NCBI RefSeq assembly: GCF_014805625.2
Contig: NW_023998415.1
Location: 16,870,724 to 16,934,723 of the forward strand
Length of the DNA stretch: 64,000 nt
From: Glossina fuscipes
Lineage: Eukaryota; Arthropoda; Insecta; Diptera; Glossinidae
Direction of reading: 5' to 3'
Shown: positions 37,082-49,658 of the stretch, piece by piece
Numbering within the stretch: position 1 is the first letter of the stretch
How the letters are laid out: every line of letters starts with the position of its first letter
Program-made: the position numbers and the translations under genes
The notes under the pieces: generated by a model
What the model was told of the DNA's origin: nothing
The model's database searches: none
What the model saw: the letters and a program-made list of their open reading frames with translations, nothing else

Positions 37082-37797
37082 ATTTGTATGTATATATATA
37101 TTACATATTTACTTATATAGGGAAACGTTAAATATGCGAGGAACTCAAATCCCATCTGCAATAGTTATGTAAGTCTCTTTTTGTCCAACCGGAGCCCTTA
37201 TTATTCCTCCACTTCATTCTTCACAATGAAATTCAATAACTTTTAGTACGAATGGCCCTAATCATCTCACGGCCTTTATTTATTATAGGAATTTTCAATA
37301 CGAACAACTCATTATGTCTGCTTCTTTTGAGATTATGTTCTAAACATTTCGCTTTGAAGCAATAAATGCTTGAAAAACATGCGTAAATAATCCGAATTTT
37401 CTTCTCGGATTTTTTCTTTTTAAATATTTGTATCGTTATTATGATAAGCGAGCAATTCTATGCTATATACGAAGAAATTCGAATCGTAGCACGCCTTCTA
37501 TTAATGAAGCTACAAAATTTGGCATTTCTTTGGGCGATTTGTAGTGTAATTGACGCAAAGACAAACAAAACTTGCTGTAAATCCGGCCAATAGGCATTAG
37601 TTCGAGGTTTTCCCTATGACAATTTAATTGGCTTTTGTCCCTAGTCGCTTCGTCTTTCTATTTATTATATCTATCAATTGTATTGAATCATTAGACGCTT
37701 TGCCGACTAACTATTTTTCATATGAATGCAAACAATAAGAGAGAGATTTAAAAGGTGTTTTGCACAAGATGCCGAAGTTTTTAAAAAGCAAAGTTCA

Positions 37798-37829
<32 letters not shown>

Positions 37830-38003
37830 CGTGATGAGTAGTACGTTTAAATAAAAATCTTTATATTTGTAGTGTACTTTTATACTCTACACCGTTTGTG
37901 TACATTAAGTTTGTGCGGATGTATGCAGTACCCAACAAAAAAAAAACTTGAGATACCTCATTTTTTATTATAGCGATCAAAACCAAAATCAAATTAAGCT
38001 TGC

Positions 38004-38230
38004 TTGTCCGTCCGCCCGTCCGTCCGTTCGTTCGTCTTGTTTCTTTGTGTTCAATCTGCAAACCGCAAATTTTTGAGATATTTTACTGAAATTCGCTACA
38101 CTAATGTATTTTGGCCCAAGGACGAAGGATCTTAAAAATGGTTCGAATCAGATCATTTATTCGATCACTTCCCTTATAACGCCCTACTTTGTAAAGTCGA
38201 TTTCTGAATAACGGGTGGTGGTGCAGGCTC
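38004..38230. repeat. Dispersed repeat family with (GTCC)n run, copy A
   Basis: Starts with GTCCGTCCGCCCGTCCGTCC, then CAAATTTTTGAGATATTTT, GGCCCAAGGACGAAGGATC and CGATCACTTCCCTTATAACG. The same ordered blocks occur at 45527-45760. There is no open frame. It may be a non-autonomous element with a microsatellite core. Confidence 0.7.
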
Positions 38231-39540
38231 GTGAGAGTGACCCTTTTTTTATAAATATGGTACGCGGATGCCGATAAATCTTTATTTTTAGAACAGACTA
38301 AGGACAAGCGAATCTACCATACAATGGTAAAAACTGTATCCCTTAAAAAGGGCGGAATGGCCAATGATCATTTTTCGATTGTTTTTATTGCAACAAGTAC
38401 ACTAATCTGCATAGGCTTTTCCTTAGACACCAACGTCGGCTTTCTTTTTTCACTTTTAAAACAAAAAGTACTGTTACTGTTACTTTTTGTGTGTCGTTCC
38501 TTATTAAATCGATATATGCCAAGGAGATGAATTGAAACTTTTCGTACCCTTGATCCTCCGATATTATTTTTGTTTTTATCTAGAGTTTTCCTCGTACTGC
38601 TTGAGGATCGGCTTAATAGTTTCACTTGCATTCGTTTGTACGATTCCGGATTTTTGGACAAAAAATAAAAGCTTAGCGTAGCCATAGATAAAGTTTGAAT
38701 AAATGATTAACTAGGAGGCAGAAAAAACGATAGCATTGGAGATTCTTCAACTCATTCACAATTGCTAGCAGCAAAAATAAATCGTTTTTGATCACTTCGG
38801 TCAAGCATCCTAATAACCCATCCTAAATATTAAATCGATCTGTAAACTACACGAATTTATGCACGTAATGGTTATAAGCGAAAATATTGAAAAATCGCTC
38901 AGTGATTTAATATTGGAATAAAGGTTAAAAGTGAAGGGATTTGTTGGGAAAGAGAACAGTATGCAGCTAGAGTCATCTGGTTATGCCCATCACCTTCTGT
39001 CTTGTTTTTAGAACACTAAAAACCTCTTGATTTATTTAGGTAAGGCTGCTGCCATCTGACTCTGATCAATACCTGATAAAACAATAGGATCTTTTCTTCC
39101 TTTTCTACTCATTATTTTTCCAAATCATCACAATGCCTATATATATATATATGTATATATATACCAAGCACATGGTATGATCTGATTGGTTGAACGAATA
39201 TGAAAGGGAAAAAGAAGAAAAATTATGGGAACGCAATCGTTGGAATCGAATAAAAATAGATTGAGTGGCGAATTTTTGTAAAAACTTTTTTTCGTTTTCA
39301 TTCATGTGATAAATAAGATATCATAAGGTGAGTTGCAACTATGTGAGATTAACTTCAGAAACGAAATAAACCAATTATTGAACAACACTTTTTCTCACCT
39401 TAACACTAGACTAGACTAGACACAATTTTATCCATTGCACGATGTAAATATATATATATATATATATACTGGAAGCTATTTTCTTCAAAAGTATTGGAAA
39501 TCTTGAAATTCTCTCTATACCTATTTATCTCGACGGATAT

Positions 39541-39555
39541 GCGTCAATTTGACGC
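39541..39555. repeat. Perfect palindrome, probable piggyBac subterminal repeat
   Basis: GCGTCAATTTGACGC is a perfect 15-base palindrome about 300 bp before the transposase relic. A 12/13 inverted match lies beyond its other end at 41115-41127, so the pair brackets the relic as subterminal repeats would. A TTAA (39400-39403) followed by CACTAGACTAGAC could mark the left end, but no matching right end was found. Confidence 0.45.
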
Positions 39556-39839
39556 GATCGTAATGTAGGCAAAATTTTTAGTAAATTAATTTTACCCGTG
39601 CAAACATAACAAAAAATAATAAAAAAATGGGAATGTACTGACCATACTTCGATCCGTTATCTCCGTTATCCGCAATCGTTATCTTAAATGAAACGAGCAA
39701 TAAGCAAAGCAGTAAAAAGAACGAAACATAGAACCAGAGTGCGAAGAGATTTTGAAGGCCATAGTTGTTTGGTTTGAGTAAAAGAAAAATAAAATACTAA
39801 AATATTATTGTGAACCTGATACGAAGCCCATCTTCATTA

Positions 39840-40990
39840 TCTGAATATGTCTAGAAGAGGAATTAAAATTTTGCAAAACATAGTCACTATTTGTGAGAAG
39901 TGAACTGGCTGGCTCGGAAGAGGATGAAAACGAAGTGATTCAAAATGGGTATAAAACTGAGATTTTGAAATCTGATGGAAGTATGCAAGCAGGGGAAACA
40001 TTAGACAGTGAAAAAGATAATCAACAGAAATTAGTTCTTCGCATGAAAAGCGGAACGATCTAAGCGTTTACGCACCGACAAATCTGCAATGATATATTGA
40101 ATGATGAAATATGGAATCAATTTATACGTAATAGCCAATGCTGTTATAAACCTGTTGCCTACTAATCCCGTCAAAAAAGCCGCACAAATTTGACATAAAA
40201 TTTCGTTTGGCAGTCGATGTGCAATCTAAGTGCGTAATAAATGATCTCCCTTACTTAGGTAAGAATGAAGCGAACGTGAACTTCAACCCCTTGAGTGAAT
40301 TTGCTGTTTTAAGGTTAATCGAACCATATCTTCATTAAGGCAGAAATACAACCCTGAATAATTTTTTGCTCCCATCCTTGCTATAGCTGAAAAATTAATT
40401 GCAAAAAGACACAGTTTAGTTGGAACTAGCCGAGCCAACAAGAGAGAATTTCCAAAGCCCACAAGAATCAAGAAAGATAAAATGAAGTGGTATTGAGCAT
40501 ACAGAACATTATAAATCAGGAAAATGCAGTCAAATCTAAAGGTGTCGTTACTAAGTACTAAGCATACTTTCATAATAATAAAAGACAATGAAAAGCATAT
40601 CCCAGAAACAATAGCTTATTATAATGAAACAAAGTTTGTAATCGACATAGTGGACCAAATGGCTGGCAAATATACCACCAAAGTAGTATCTTGTGTTCAT
40701 CAATATTTCATATTTAGCGCATAGATAAACGCAAGAATCTCACTACGCAGAGTGTACTGGGTCGAAACTATCCAGAAATGATTTCCTATTTCAGATAGAT
40801 TATAATCAGCCGTCATCTAGTACTCCGGAAGAACGCAAGACTTGCCAAATTGGCTGCAGCAGCAATAACAGCAGCACCAATAACATATGTAAAATATGTG
40901 AAAAGGTTGTCTGCCGAAATTGTGCAAACACAATTGAGTATTTGTGTAAAAGATGCGAGATGCGAGATGCGATGAATGTCGAATATTGAA
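39840..40990 (+). pseudogene. Decayed piggyBac-type transposase
   Basis: Frame-broken piggyBac transposase. Recognisable pieces in order: an acidic N-terminal segment (about 39895-40060, SEEDENEVIQNG), KFDIKFRLAVDVQSK and INDLPYLGKNEA (40160-40275), SEFAVLRLIEPYL (about 40290-40340), IAKRHSLVGTSRANKREF-like sequence (40395-40455), then HIPETIAYYNETKFVIDIV and DQMAGKYTTKVVS (40588-40690), and a C-terminal Cys-rich zinc-binding tail (ICKICEKVVCRNC, LCKRCE; 40880-40960). Stops and frameshifts lie between the blocks and the region before 40160 is shortened. A 13-bp motif (GTCAATTTGACGC at 39543-39555; inverted 12/13 match at 41115-41127) may be its subterminal repeat. Confidence 0.85.
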
Positions 40991-41127
40991 ATAATATATA
41001 ATGAAATTATTGAATAATAAAAACTTTCCATAAATATATATTTTATATTTTTATTTTTTACTTATAGTGTATAATTATATTGTTTTCTAAGTGTTGTTAC
41101 ACGTATTTGTTCATGCGCCAAATTGAC

Positions 41128-43814
41128 ATGTATTAGTAGAGATGGGTATATAAGAAATGTCCGGCTGATTATTTACACTTTTAGGTGAATACATTTGGAA
41201 ATTTGTATCATGTATCTGTTGTGGTTAATGATGCAAATGAGCAAAGCTTTCAGAAAGTAGAGCTATTCTTAGCTTATGCTGCACTGTAGGTATGTGCTTC
41301 GATCGATATGGACCATTTCCGATACCTGCCAACCTAGCGTGTATGTGACTTCCAATGTTTCTGCCAAATTTAAAACTTCATCATTTTTGTAGGCAGGAAA
41401 ATATTGTTTACAACAGACATTGCATAGACGGACGGACAGACGGACATCTTTAAGAATTTATATACTACGTTTGTTGCTATTTCATTCTTAGGCTATAAAA
41501 ATGCAGAATGAAAGAATTATTTTTAAGTCCATTAATAAAATGTTTTTGATGGATCAAAGAGAAAAAAATACTTAACATATCCTTTCGAAGTGATGGATAT
41601 CCAAGACTTGTCTTACGATAAAAGTAACGTTCTTCGTTGGTCGTACAATCATTGATATATACATTGAATGCTTGAAAACACTTCGTATAATCGTATTCAA
41701 GCATAATTTACATATGTAATATATCATAGAGTGCGTTTTATTCTTTCGCTCAGAATGTTTAAATGCGATTTTGAACTGTGTCAACTTGATTCGAAATTTA
41801 AAATTTTCTAAGCTTCCCTTCCTTCTGCTTCTGTGACTTTGTTACTACACTCGGTTGCCTTAAGAACTAAAGGACAAATACATCATACTTGCATTGCTGT
41901 TCCCCTCTGTAAGTATATACCATATTCGCATACATTCTTACCCACACATGCAGCACGATATGTAGCATCTATAGGTGCCTTAACAGTCTACAATTATGAG
42001 CTTCGCCGACATTATCGGTGTCATAATATGAAAACGATATTGTTAGCATAGGGCGAAATACGATCAATAGAATTCGCTTATGACTAACATTAGTACAGTT
42101 GGCGCTTGCGGACTAAAAAAACGAACTCAGCTCTCATTAAAGAAGGAAAAGACCGTCTTGATCGATCAAAGATAATGTCAGCTCGAAGGCGACGGGCGTA
42201 AGCATAGATCCAATAAGACTAATAGCAAATACAGCAGGCCCAAGAGAACGCCGCTAACGTCTCGAAGTGGTAAAATCTGCAAAGCTATATGATGTCGAGC
42301 GATTAATGTTTAATACTGTAATAGAAGATTTCCGTCAACATGCAGTTTAGATGCAATAATGATATGCAGCAGCTTCCACATAACATCCAAAGATGGCGTC
42401 CTGATCGGACACTAAGGACCACGATCAAGTTATTGGCTAAAGAGAACTTGTAGGAACAGTGACAGCACCAATACCATATACCAAATATGAAAGATTGGCT
42501 TATGCAGAAACACGGCCAGCAATGCCTACTGATGCGTAGCATGTTTTCCGTTCAAGCAATAGAGGAACGAAATGCATTCGAAGTTCGAAGACACATTCTA
42601 ATGCCAAAAGAAAGATGATAAACGGTTAAAGATTACGTTACGATTCAGGAGAGGAATCGCTGCAGACAACTCATCGCTAGCCATTACCAACAAAATAGTG
42701 TTATTTAATTGGTATTTACTTAAAAAGTTACACATGCATATTGTGAAGAATTCTGTTCCCTGGAAACCACAATTAAGCGGCCTTTCGCTGAATGATGATA
42801 GCACGAGTATAAGGTAGCTGACGCATAGAAGATATGAGTGAATTAAAAGCATCGTTAAACGCTCATTAGACTTTTAAGCATTCCACCTACACGTTTCCCA
42901 CCAACAAAAAACAAGCAAAAAAAAAAAAAACAAAAAAACAAAAAAACAAACTCTAACGCATGTATAGTTAAGAAATATATTTTTTCTGAGACATCATAAC
43001 AGTATAAATTGATTAAAGTTCTCATTCAGTATTTCGTATACATAAGCGTGTAGTGGATACGTATTTAGGTCATACGAAATTGAATTAAGCTTTTTTTTGT
43101 TTTTTTTTTTTATGTATGATTTCACTTTCTCCAAAACACTTATCCTTCTTTTTGTTTTTGTTTTACATTTTTTCTTTGTCGCTAAAGTTTCCCTGAGTAA
43201 TATGTATATAAAAATAGTTTAAGTATACAAAAAAATGCTTTTTTTTTTTTTTACTCTCTTTATTAAATAATTGACTGAATCCGACTAAACGTAAATCCAT
43301 AGAAGACGATTATTTACATTTCGATTAAATTTGAAATTCATCGATTCGTTCAAATTCTATAGATTGGAATACGAATGAATAACAGATTGAAAGAATGGCA
43401 ATTTCTCTTCGAATATAAGACGACATATATATATATATATATATATATAGATAAATAGATTTCGTCTCAAATAAGAAAATAAGAAACTCAAGTATTTATG
43501 GGGAACATATCATTCTAGGTTTTTTCGATTCAAAGCCTAACGCGTTCTATTAAATCAACCTGCAATTGTTATCCAATTCAGGATCGGATAAGTGGAGAAA
43601 ACGATTTAGATCTTGTTCATAGCTTTCACTTCTCCACTCTCGTAGGCCAAATATTTATGAATTAAATAAGTTTAAAAAAAAAAAAAAAACAATTGAGAAT
43701 TTAAATTTAAAATTAATGTAATTATTTATGTAAATCTTGGCGAAAAGATTCATAAAATCTTCAGGCATAAACTGCTGGAACTGAGAATAAAACGAACTAA
43801 GTTAAGTCACCGAC
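41128..43814. other. Intergenic region without a recognised gene
   Basis: It contains a GACG/GACA microsatellite (about 41428-41443) inside a dispersed repeat, and a relatively GC-rich, non-repetitive block at 42090-42650 whose frames are broken and unrecognised (for example ERLMFNTVIEDFRQHAV on the plus strand). The latter may be a transposon or gene relic. TA repeats are at 43426-43450. Confidence 0.4.
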
Positions 43815-44060
43815 ATTAATATGGGTCATAATTTCCTTAGGTATCAACTGAAAAACATGGGTATATTCGATACCAATTCATGTAGATTCTGCCAAGGGAC
43901 AAGTGAAACGTCGTATCTTATTCTATGTGAATGTGACGACATCTGCAGAATCGGATACTAAATGCTTGGCCACTAGGCCTTCTAAAATGGGAGGCCATGG
44001 GCATGTACAATAGATATTCGAGAGCTTGTCACGTTTTGTCGATAATAATAATGATAATAT
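43815..44060 (+). mobile_element. 3' end of a non-LTR retrotransposon
   Basis: Encodes the C-terminal zinc-knuckle region of a LINE polyprotein: GHNFLRYQLKNMG, then CRFCQGTSETSYLILCEC, matching the usual C-x2-C...H-x4-C arrangement except that the His is lost, followed by stop codons. It ends in a TAA-type tail (ATAATAATAATGATAAT at 44042-44058), as in I-like elements. It is a 5'-truncated, dead copy. Confidence 0.75.
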
Positions 44061-44824
44061 GTTCACAATAGATGTACACACACGATAAAGTCATTGGCAG
44101 ACATTCGATTAATAAATGGCGGGTCGAGGTTCAGTCATAATGGGTGTTAAGTTAAAAAATGCTTGATATAGGTATGATTAGATCAGAATGATATTATGAA
44201 TTATATCAGTTAAGATCACTTTTTACGAATATGATCGCAAAAAAAAAATAATAAAAATAAAAATCGGATGAAATTGTTTTATATGGTATAGGTAGACACT
44301 TGATAAAACTAGACTTTAACTATTTTTCCATTTCTCACACACAACATAATACGACTTCGAACGACCCATCATCTATGTGAATTACATACGCGTGAAAATC
44401 ACTCATTCAATTAGTAAATGGCGGGCATGTTAGTGAACCAATCGAAATTGTTTCCATCTTTTTGTTTTGCTTTGAAGAATTAATTAGACTTGGAAGAATC
44501 ATATTACAATATATGCAGCAAGCTTGAGTGTCTTCTTTCTATTTTCATCATCAGCTGGGTGACGACTCCAATGGCAGGCGAATTGTTTTACGATCGCGAT
44601 CATCGCTGAACCGAGTTGGGGCGTGAAAATCTTCAAAATAATGTATGTACACAAACATATACATACATACATGTATATACGCGCACGTATATACATGCTT
44701 GGACGGAATTGACAATTGACGCAAGAACGGGCGCTATAAACGAAATAACAAAACAAGAATTTCGATAGCGTGCAAAAGGCGGATTTCTTCAAATTCTGTT
44801 ATTTCACTTTTGATATACATATAC

Positions 44825-44861
<37 letters not shown>

Positions 44862-45526
44862 AGAAATCAATGATCTTATGGAGAATATAAAATAATTTAG
44901 TTATTTATTTTATAATTACTTATAACTCATACGCAATGTTATACATCTTTCATAAGATTTTAAATAATTTTTTATATACATTGCTAGAGATATATCTTTT
45001 CGATAGATAGTCTTTTAAGAAAGTCATTTGATCGCCTACGAAAGGATTATATGATAGATTGAAGAACTTACCAATTTTCGTATGGAGTTGTAGGAGAACG
45101 ATATAGAAGCAGAAGAATGATTTCAAATTTTGTTGACTTAGAGGCTGAGCACATACATGTATATACTCTATATAATAAGTTATATATATATATATTGCGT
45201 CTTATAATGATATAGTAGGATACATTAAACACAACAACAAAATAATAATAGTAAATGAGTAGAGTTAAAACAAAGGCAGAATTTAGGATGATATTTATCC
45301 GTTATAATGCCATTCCTAATATGCGATTTTCAAAAGCGTTACTGCTCAGGTGAAAAGTTTTGCAGACGGACAAATTGCTATGTAAACATCTTTCGTTATT
45401 TTCTCTCTTCTTATATTCTGCACCAGTTGTATTACAAGAACTTATTATGTGTTTTCAGATATATAAAAACACGAACAAGGATTTATGTTCCACTTTTGAG
45501 TATACTAATCGATTCAATACAAACTA

Positions 45527-45760
45527 GTCCGTCCGTCTGTCCATTTGTTGTTGTTGTTGTTGTTGTGTTCGGAATATAATATGCAAATTTTTAAGATATT
45601 TTGATGTCGGAATGTTTGGGCCCAAGGATGGAACGCTATTAAAAAAGGGGGCTTTTTCGATCATTTTCCATATAACGTTTCATTTTCAAAAATTCTTTAT
45701 ATAAATAACTATACTAAGCGAAGTTGTGTAGAGTATTTAATGATGAGTGGTGGCCCACTG
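45527..45760. repeat. Dispersed repeat family with (GTCC)n run, copy B
   Basis: Second copy of the family at 38004: GTCCGTCCGTCTGTCC, then CAAATTTTTAAGATATTTT, GGGCCCAAGGATGGAACG, CGATCATTTTCCATATAACG, in the same order and orientation. It is diverged from copy A by substitutions and indels. Confidence 0.7.
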
Positions 45761-46494
45761 TTATGTTTTTACTTATTTATTTTCTATAATCTATTCGCTG
45801 GCTTCATATGAAATGTGAATATTAATGTGCACTAAATAAAGTGAAAAGAACGAGTTAACGAGTATCCTGCAGGTTTCTCTTCACTGTACGCGTTATGTGG
45901 CAGATTTAAGCTGTGCCATCTGTTTTTTTTTTATTTTTTTTTTATTTTACAAATATATTTAAATATTTGTATTCCGAATCACTATATCGCTCGATTTCGA
46001 TTAAATTATAAAGGAGATAATAAGCATTATATATAATACATAAATATGATTGTATGCGTTTCTGAACTTTAATCGGAGTTATATTTAGTAAATGGAAACG
46101 TCTCAAAAATGAAAGCACACTGCGAAAAGAAGAAAATATAAAGAAAAAAAAAAAAAAAAAAAAAAAAAAACTGAAAATGTTGTAAAGCGGTACGGTACAA
46201 CAGCGGAACTGCGTTTATTTTATGATTTTTTTTATTTATTTATTTATTTTTGTGTTTTTTTTTTCGAATTCTCGATGAACAACAATGAAACCGACCACGA
46301 ACAGAGTTCATACACATGTGAAGATATTCCACGGAGCACTCACGATATCATCTGATTTGAGTTTGAATTTATATCGACTGTTGTGAACATGAAAATCAGT
46401 TGTTGTGCTCTTCTCGATTCCGAGAGCGTAAGAGAACATCCGATGACATGACCAGCCAATGTACAGAAGAGTCACGCTTACGTACAAACAAATT

Positions 46495-46496
<2 letters not shown>

Positions 46497-46540
<44 letters not shown>
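46497..46540. repeat. TA microsatellite
   Basis: One of the longest uninterrupted TA runs in the window (about 22 units). Confidence 0.95.
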
Positions 46541-46542
<2 letters not shown>

Positions 46543-49500
46543 TTTTATATATATTCTTTTTATATATATATAAGGTACGCATATTTTATTAAAAAATGTA
46601 AATACATTGGTGTCTAAATATCGACAATATATTAAAAAATTTTTTAAAGACTTGAATATACAAATATATGATAAGCACAGGTAAACAGCGATTGGCGCGA
46701 TTTCACATAATACAAACATGCATCAAAACACATAATACCCTGCTTTTGGAAATCAAGTTCAATTCAATACAATACGGTTCCTCAGGCACTACATAGAACG
46801 CATCGTTTTTAGTTCAGATACGATAAAATGAAGCGATTTTATGTATACGCAAAAAAAAAAAAAACAAATGAATCAAGATCCTTATAAATAAAAGGTGTCC
46901 TTACTATAGCCATACTATTTGGCCTTCATCTTTACTAATTTATTTCGATTCATTTGTCGTAGTGAAAGAAAGAAACGGAGTATCGGAGTAAAAGAAAAGA
47001 TATACGAAATAAATATAATCAAAAAGAAAATCATCTTCGATAGCCAATAACTTTATCTTAAAAAAACAAAAACTCAAAGGAAAAGAAATCTCTATACACG
47101 ATACACAATATTGTGCGACTGCTATCGGTTTCTTCACGTGTCTACAAATATTGTGGAAGATCGCCTATAGAATATACAAATTTTTGTTGTTTATAAGCAA
47201 TAAGCAAAAATACATTGTACTGTACCGTGCAACTCTTCGGCCGATTTGTCCTATTTTCAATATCAATCAGTCTGCAAGAACTTTCAACATTTTTGCCATA
47301 TTTCAGTGAAGAATGTTAAACTCAGCTACTACACAGACCGGCAGACAGACATGCTTAGATCAATATAGAATTTAATACCTCATCAAAATCATAAATATAA
47401 ATGCCTAAGAGGATCTTCGAAGTGTTCCTCTATGAATAATACAGACGACCTTATCCTGCGATAGTGGATGTAAAACACAACAAATGCTTATTCGTATCTC
47501 CTTGCGTTTCTCTCAGACATCGTTTAGTTACATATTTTCATCGTTACTCCTTTCAAAACTATTTCGTTACACTACGAATAATAGAAAAAAAAAAAAAAAA
47601 AAGCAACAACAACAAATATTTGACATTAAATCAAAAAGGTACGAGAACATTTTTTTTACTAATGGCCCTGTCCACCGAACATCGTTCGCAAGAATTGTCT
47701 AACATATTATGTCATCTTATTGACAGTACATAGGTAAAAATATTAAATTCCTTAATCGCCGTTAGTCCCCGTTAGTCACGCAAATCGTTCAATTCTCAAA
47801 GTTGAGAAAACGATAAAATCATTCAATAAAAATCATGCATTGATCGGTATTGCGGCCGCTTCTCCTGTCTATTTCTCTTTCCCTCGCGTCTTTCTCGTAT
47901 ATAATAATGAAAAAAAAAAAAAAAAAAAAGTTATTGCCCTTTAATTAAATAGTAAACTATGGCAAGAAACGTGGCAAGAGACGGGAATAAATGCCTCGAG
48001 ATATATCGACTCTATGAAAAAGTCAACTAATGCCTTTTGCCTTAACAGAAAAGTGGGCGTTTTTAAATATATATAAAATACACATTTCTTATGTGCAGAA
48101 CATTCAGAAATTTCAGCTTAATATTAAGGCGCGACAAGACTGATAAATTTAGTTACAGGGGCCATATTGAGTTAATTTTGATTCGCGTTTTTTTGTAAAA
48201 TCATATGAAAAATGTTTAGTACATAAATGGTACTAACTAAAGAGTGGATGTTAATGGGAGTATAAAAAATCAATAGAAATTAAAAATGTATGACGGCAGA
48301 TATGTCAACGCACCTAACTGCTGTTTTTCTATAAGACAATGAACTTAGTCGAAATAAATAAACGAGAAGATTAGTTTCAGTTGATTACTGCTATTAAACA
48401 ACTCTTATGTGATGAAGTTTCACGACAAAGCACGAAAAACATTTTACAAAAACATCTCTATTCATATATATATATATATATATTCTCTATTCATATATAT
48501 ATATATATATATAAACCTAAAAATATATTACATAGTGGGCTTAGCAAAAAAAATCGAATAAAATAAGTAAGAAATTTCTGTCCTCCCGTATCAATCGTCT
48601 CAAGGCATTATTGCATATATATTCGAAAATTTTTTTTTTTTTTTTTTTTGTTGTTCACTTGGACCTTTTAGCCAAGCACCAAGCAAGTATCAAGTTTTTT
48701 ATATGAACATTTTCTGAAAAACCTTACGTTAAAATTTTTCAATTTTGTAGGCTTGTAGATGAAAGTTTTAAATATTTCCTATAAATTTTTCATTAATATT
48801 TTGTATCTTATGGGCGGGACATTGAGCGGATAACATGCATTTACAATGTGATTTATGGCTATTAAATAAAAGTATTTATGTCATGTTTCACATTTGCAAA
48901 AGTGTGCACCCACTAGCGAATGAGAGACAGACAGACAGACAGACAGACGGACAAAAACACAGTGTTGGATAGGAGGAGGTCTTCACTTTCACTTACAATC
49001 TTCTTCTTCGCTGTATACTATACGCAATTTGTGACGCATGTTTCGGAACGTTACAAGCAACAGGAGCAACGTGTAGTATGTGCTCAATCTTCAATGTTGA
49101 GTAAAGTAAAGGTCTCGATTAAAAACGTAAAGAAAATAATTCATACTTACCGCCTTAGGTAAGAGGGTGTTTTAAATTTTTTATTGCTATTGTTTTATTT
49201 GCTTTGTCGGGGTCCATTGTTGTTAGTTAGCATTGTCGGAGATGCAAGAATCGAGAAATCGAGAAATAATCTGAAATTATCGGTTAAACACTTTTTCTTT
49301 TCTTTGCATTTTGATTTGATGATAAAAATTTGAGTTTAGTTAGAAATCAAAGATAAAGTAATGCAAAAACATACACACATACACACATAGTGCTCGAGTC
49401 AAATCAATCGAAATACTGGGACCATCACAAACATACCACTGAAAAGAATTGTTATGCAAGTTTTGCTATATACCATTGAGAATTTCTAAGAAAAGTCAGA

Positions 49501-49625
49501 ATTTCTCTTCTCTTTTCCGATTTTTGATATGTACGTATGGGACCTTATAAGGCCGAGAGCCTTATTAACTCTGAGATCATGTTTGCAATATTTCAATGTA
49601 GATGGAGAACTTTTCAACTTGTCTT

Positions 49626-49658
<33 letters not shown>

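Larger units (their letters stand above)
32706..39396. other. Gene-poor region with microsatellites and an 839-N gap
   Basis: No conserved gene seen. It contains a (TTGG)n array (about 34317-34362), long A runs (33150-33171, 34663-34682, 34920-34961), ATTC repeats beside the gap (35885-35919), a GTAT array (37057-37080), a CA array (37797-37826) and a dispersed repeat with a (GTCC)n run (from 38004). Confidence 0.55.

Noticed and set aside
40813..41031. 72-codon minus-strand frame
   Set aside because: It is antisense to the Cys-rich tail of the piggyBac relic.
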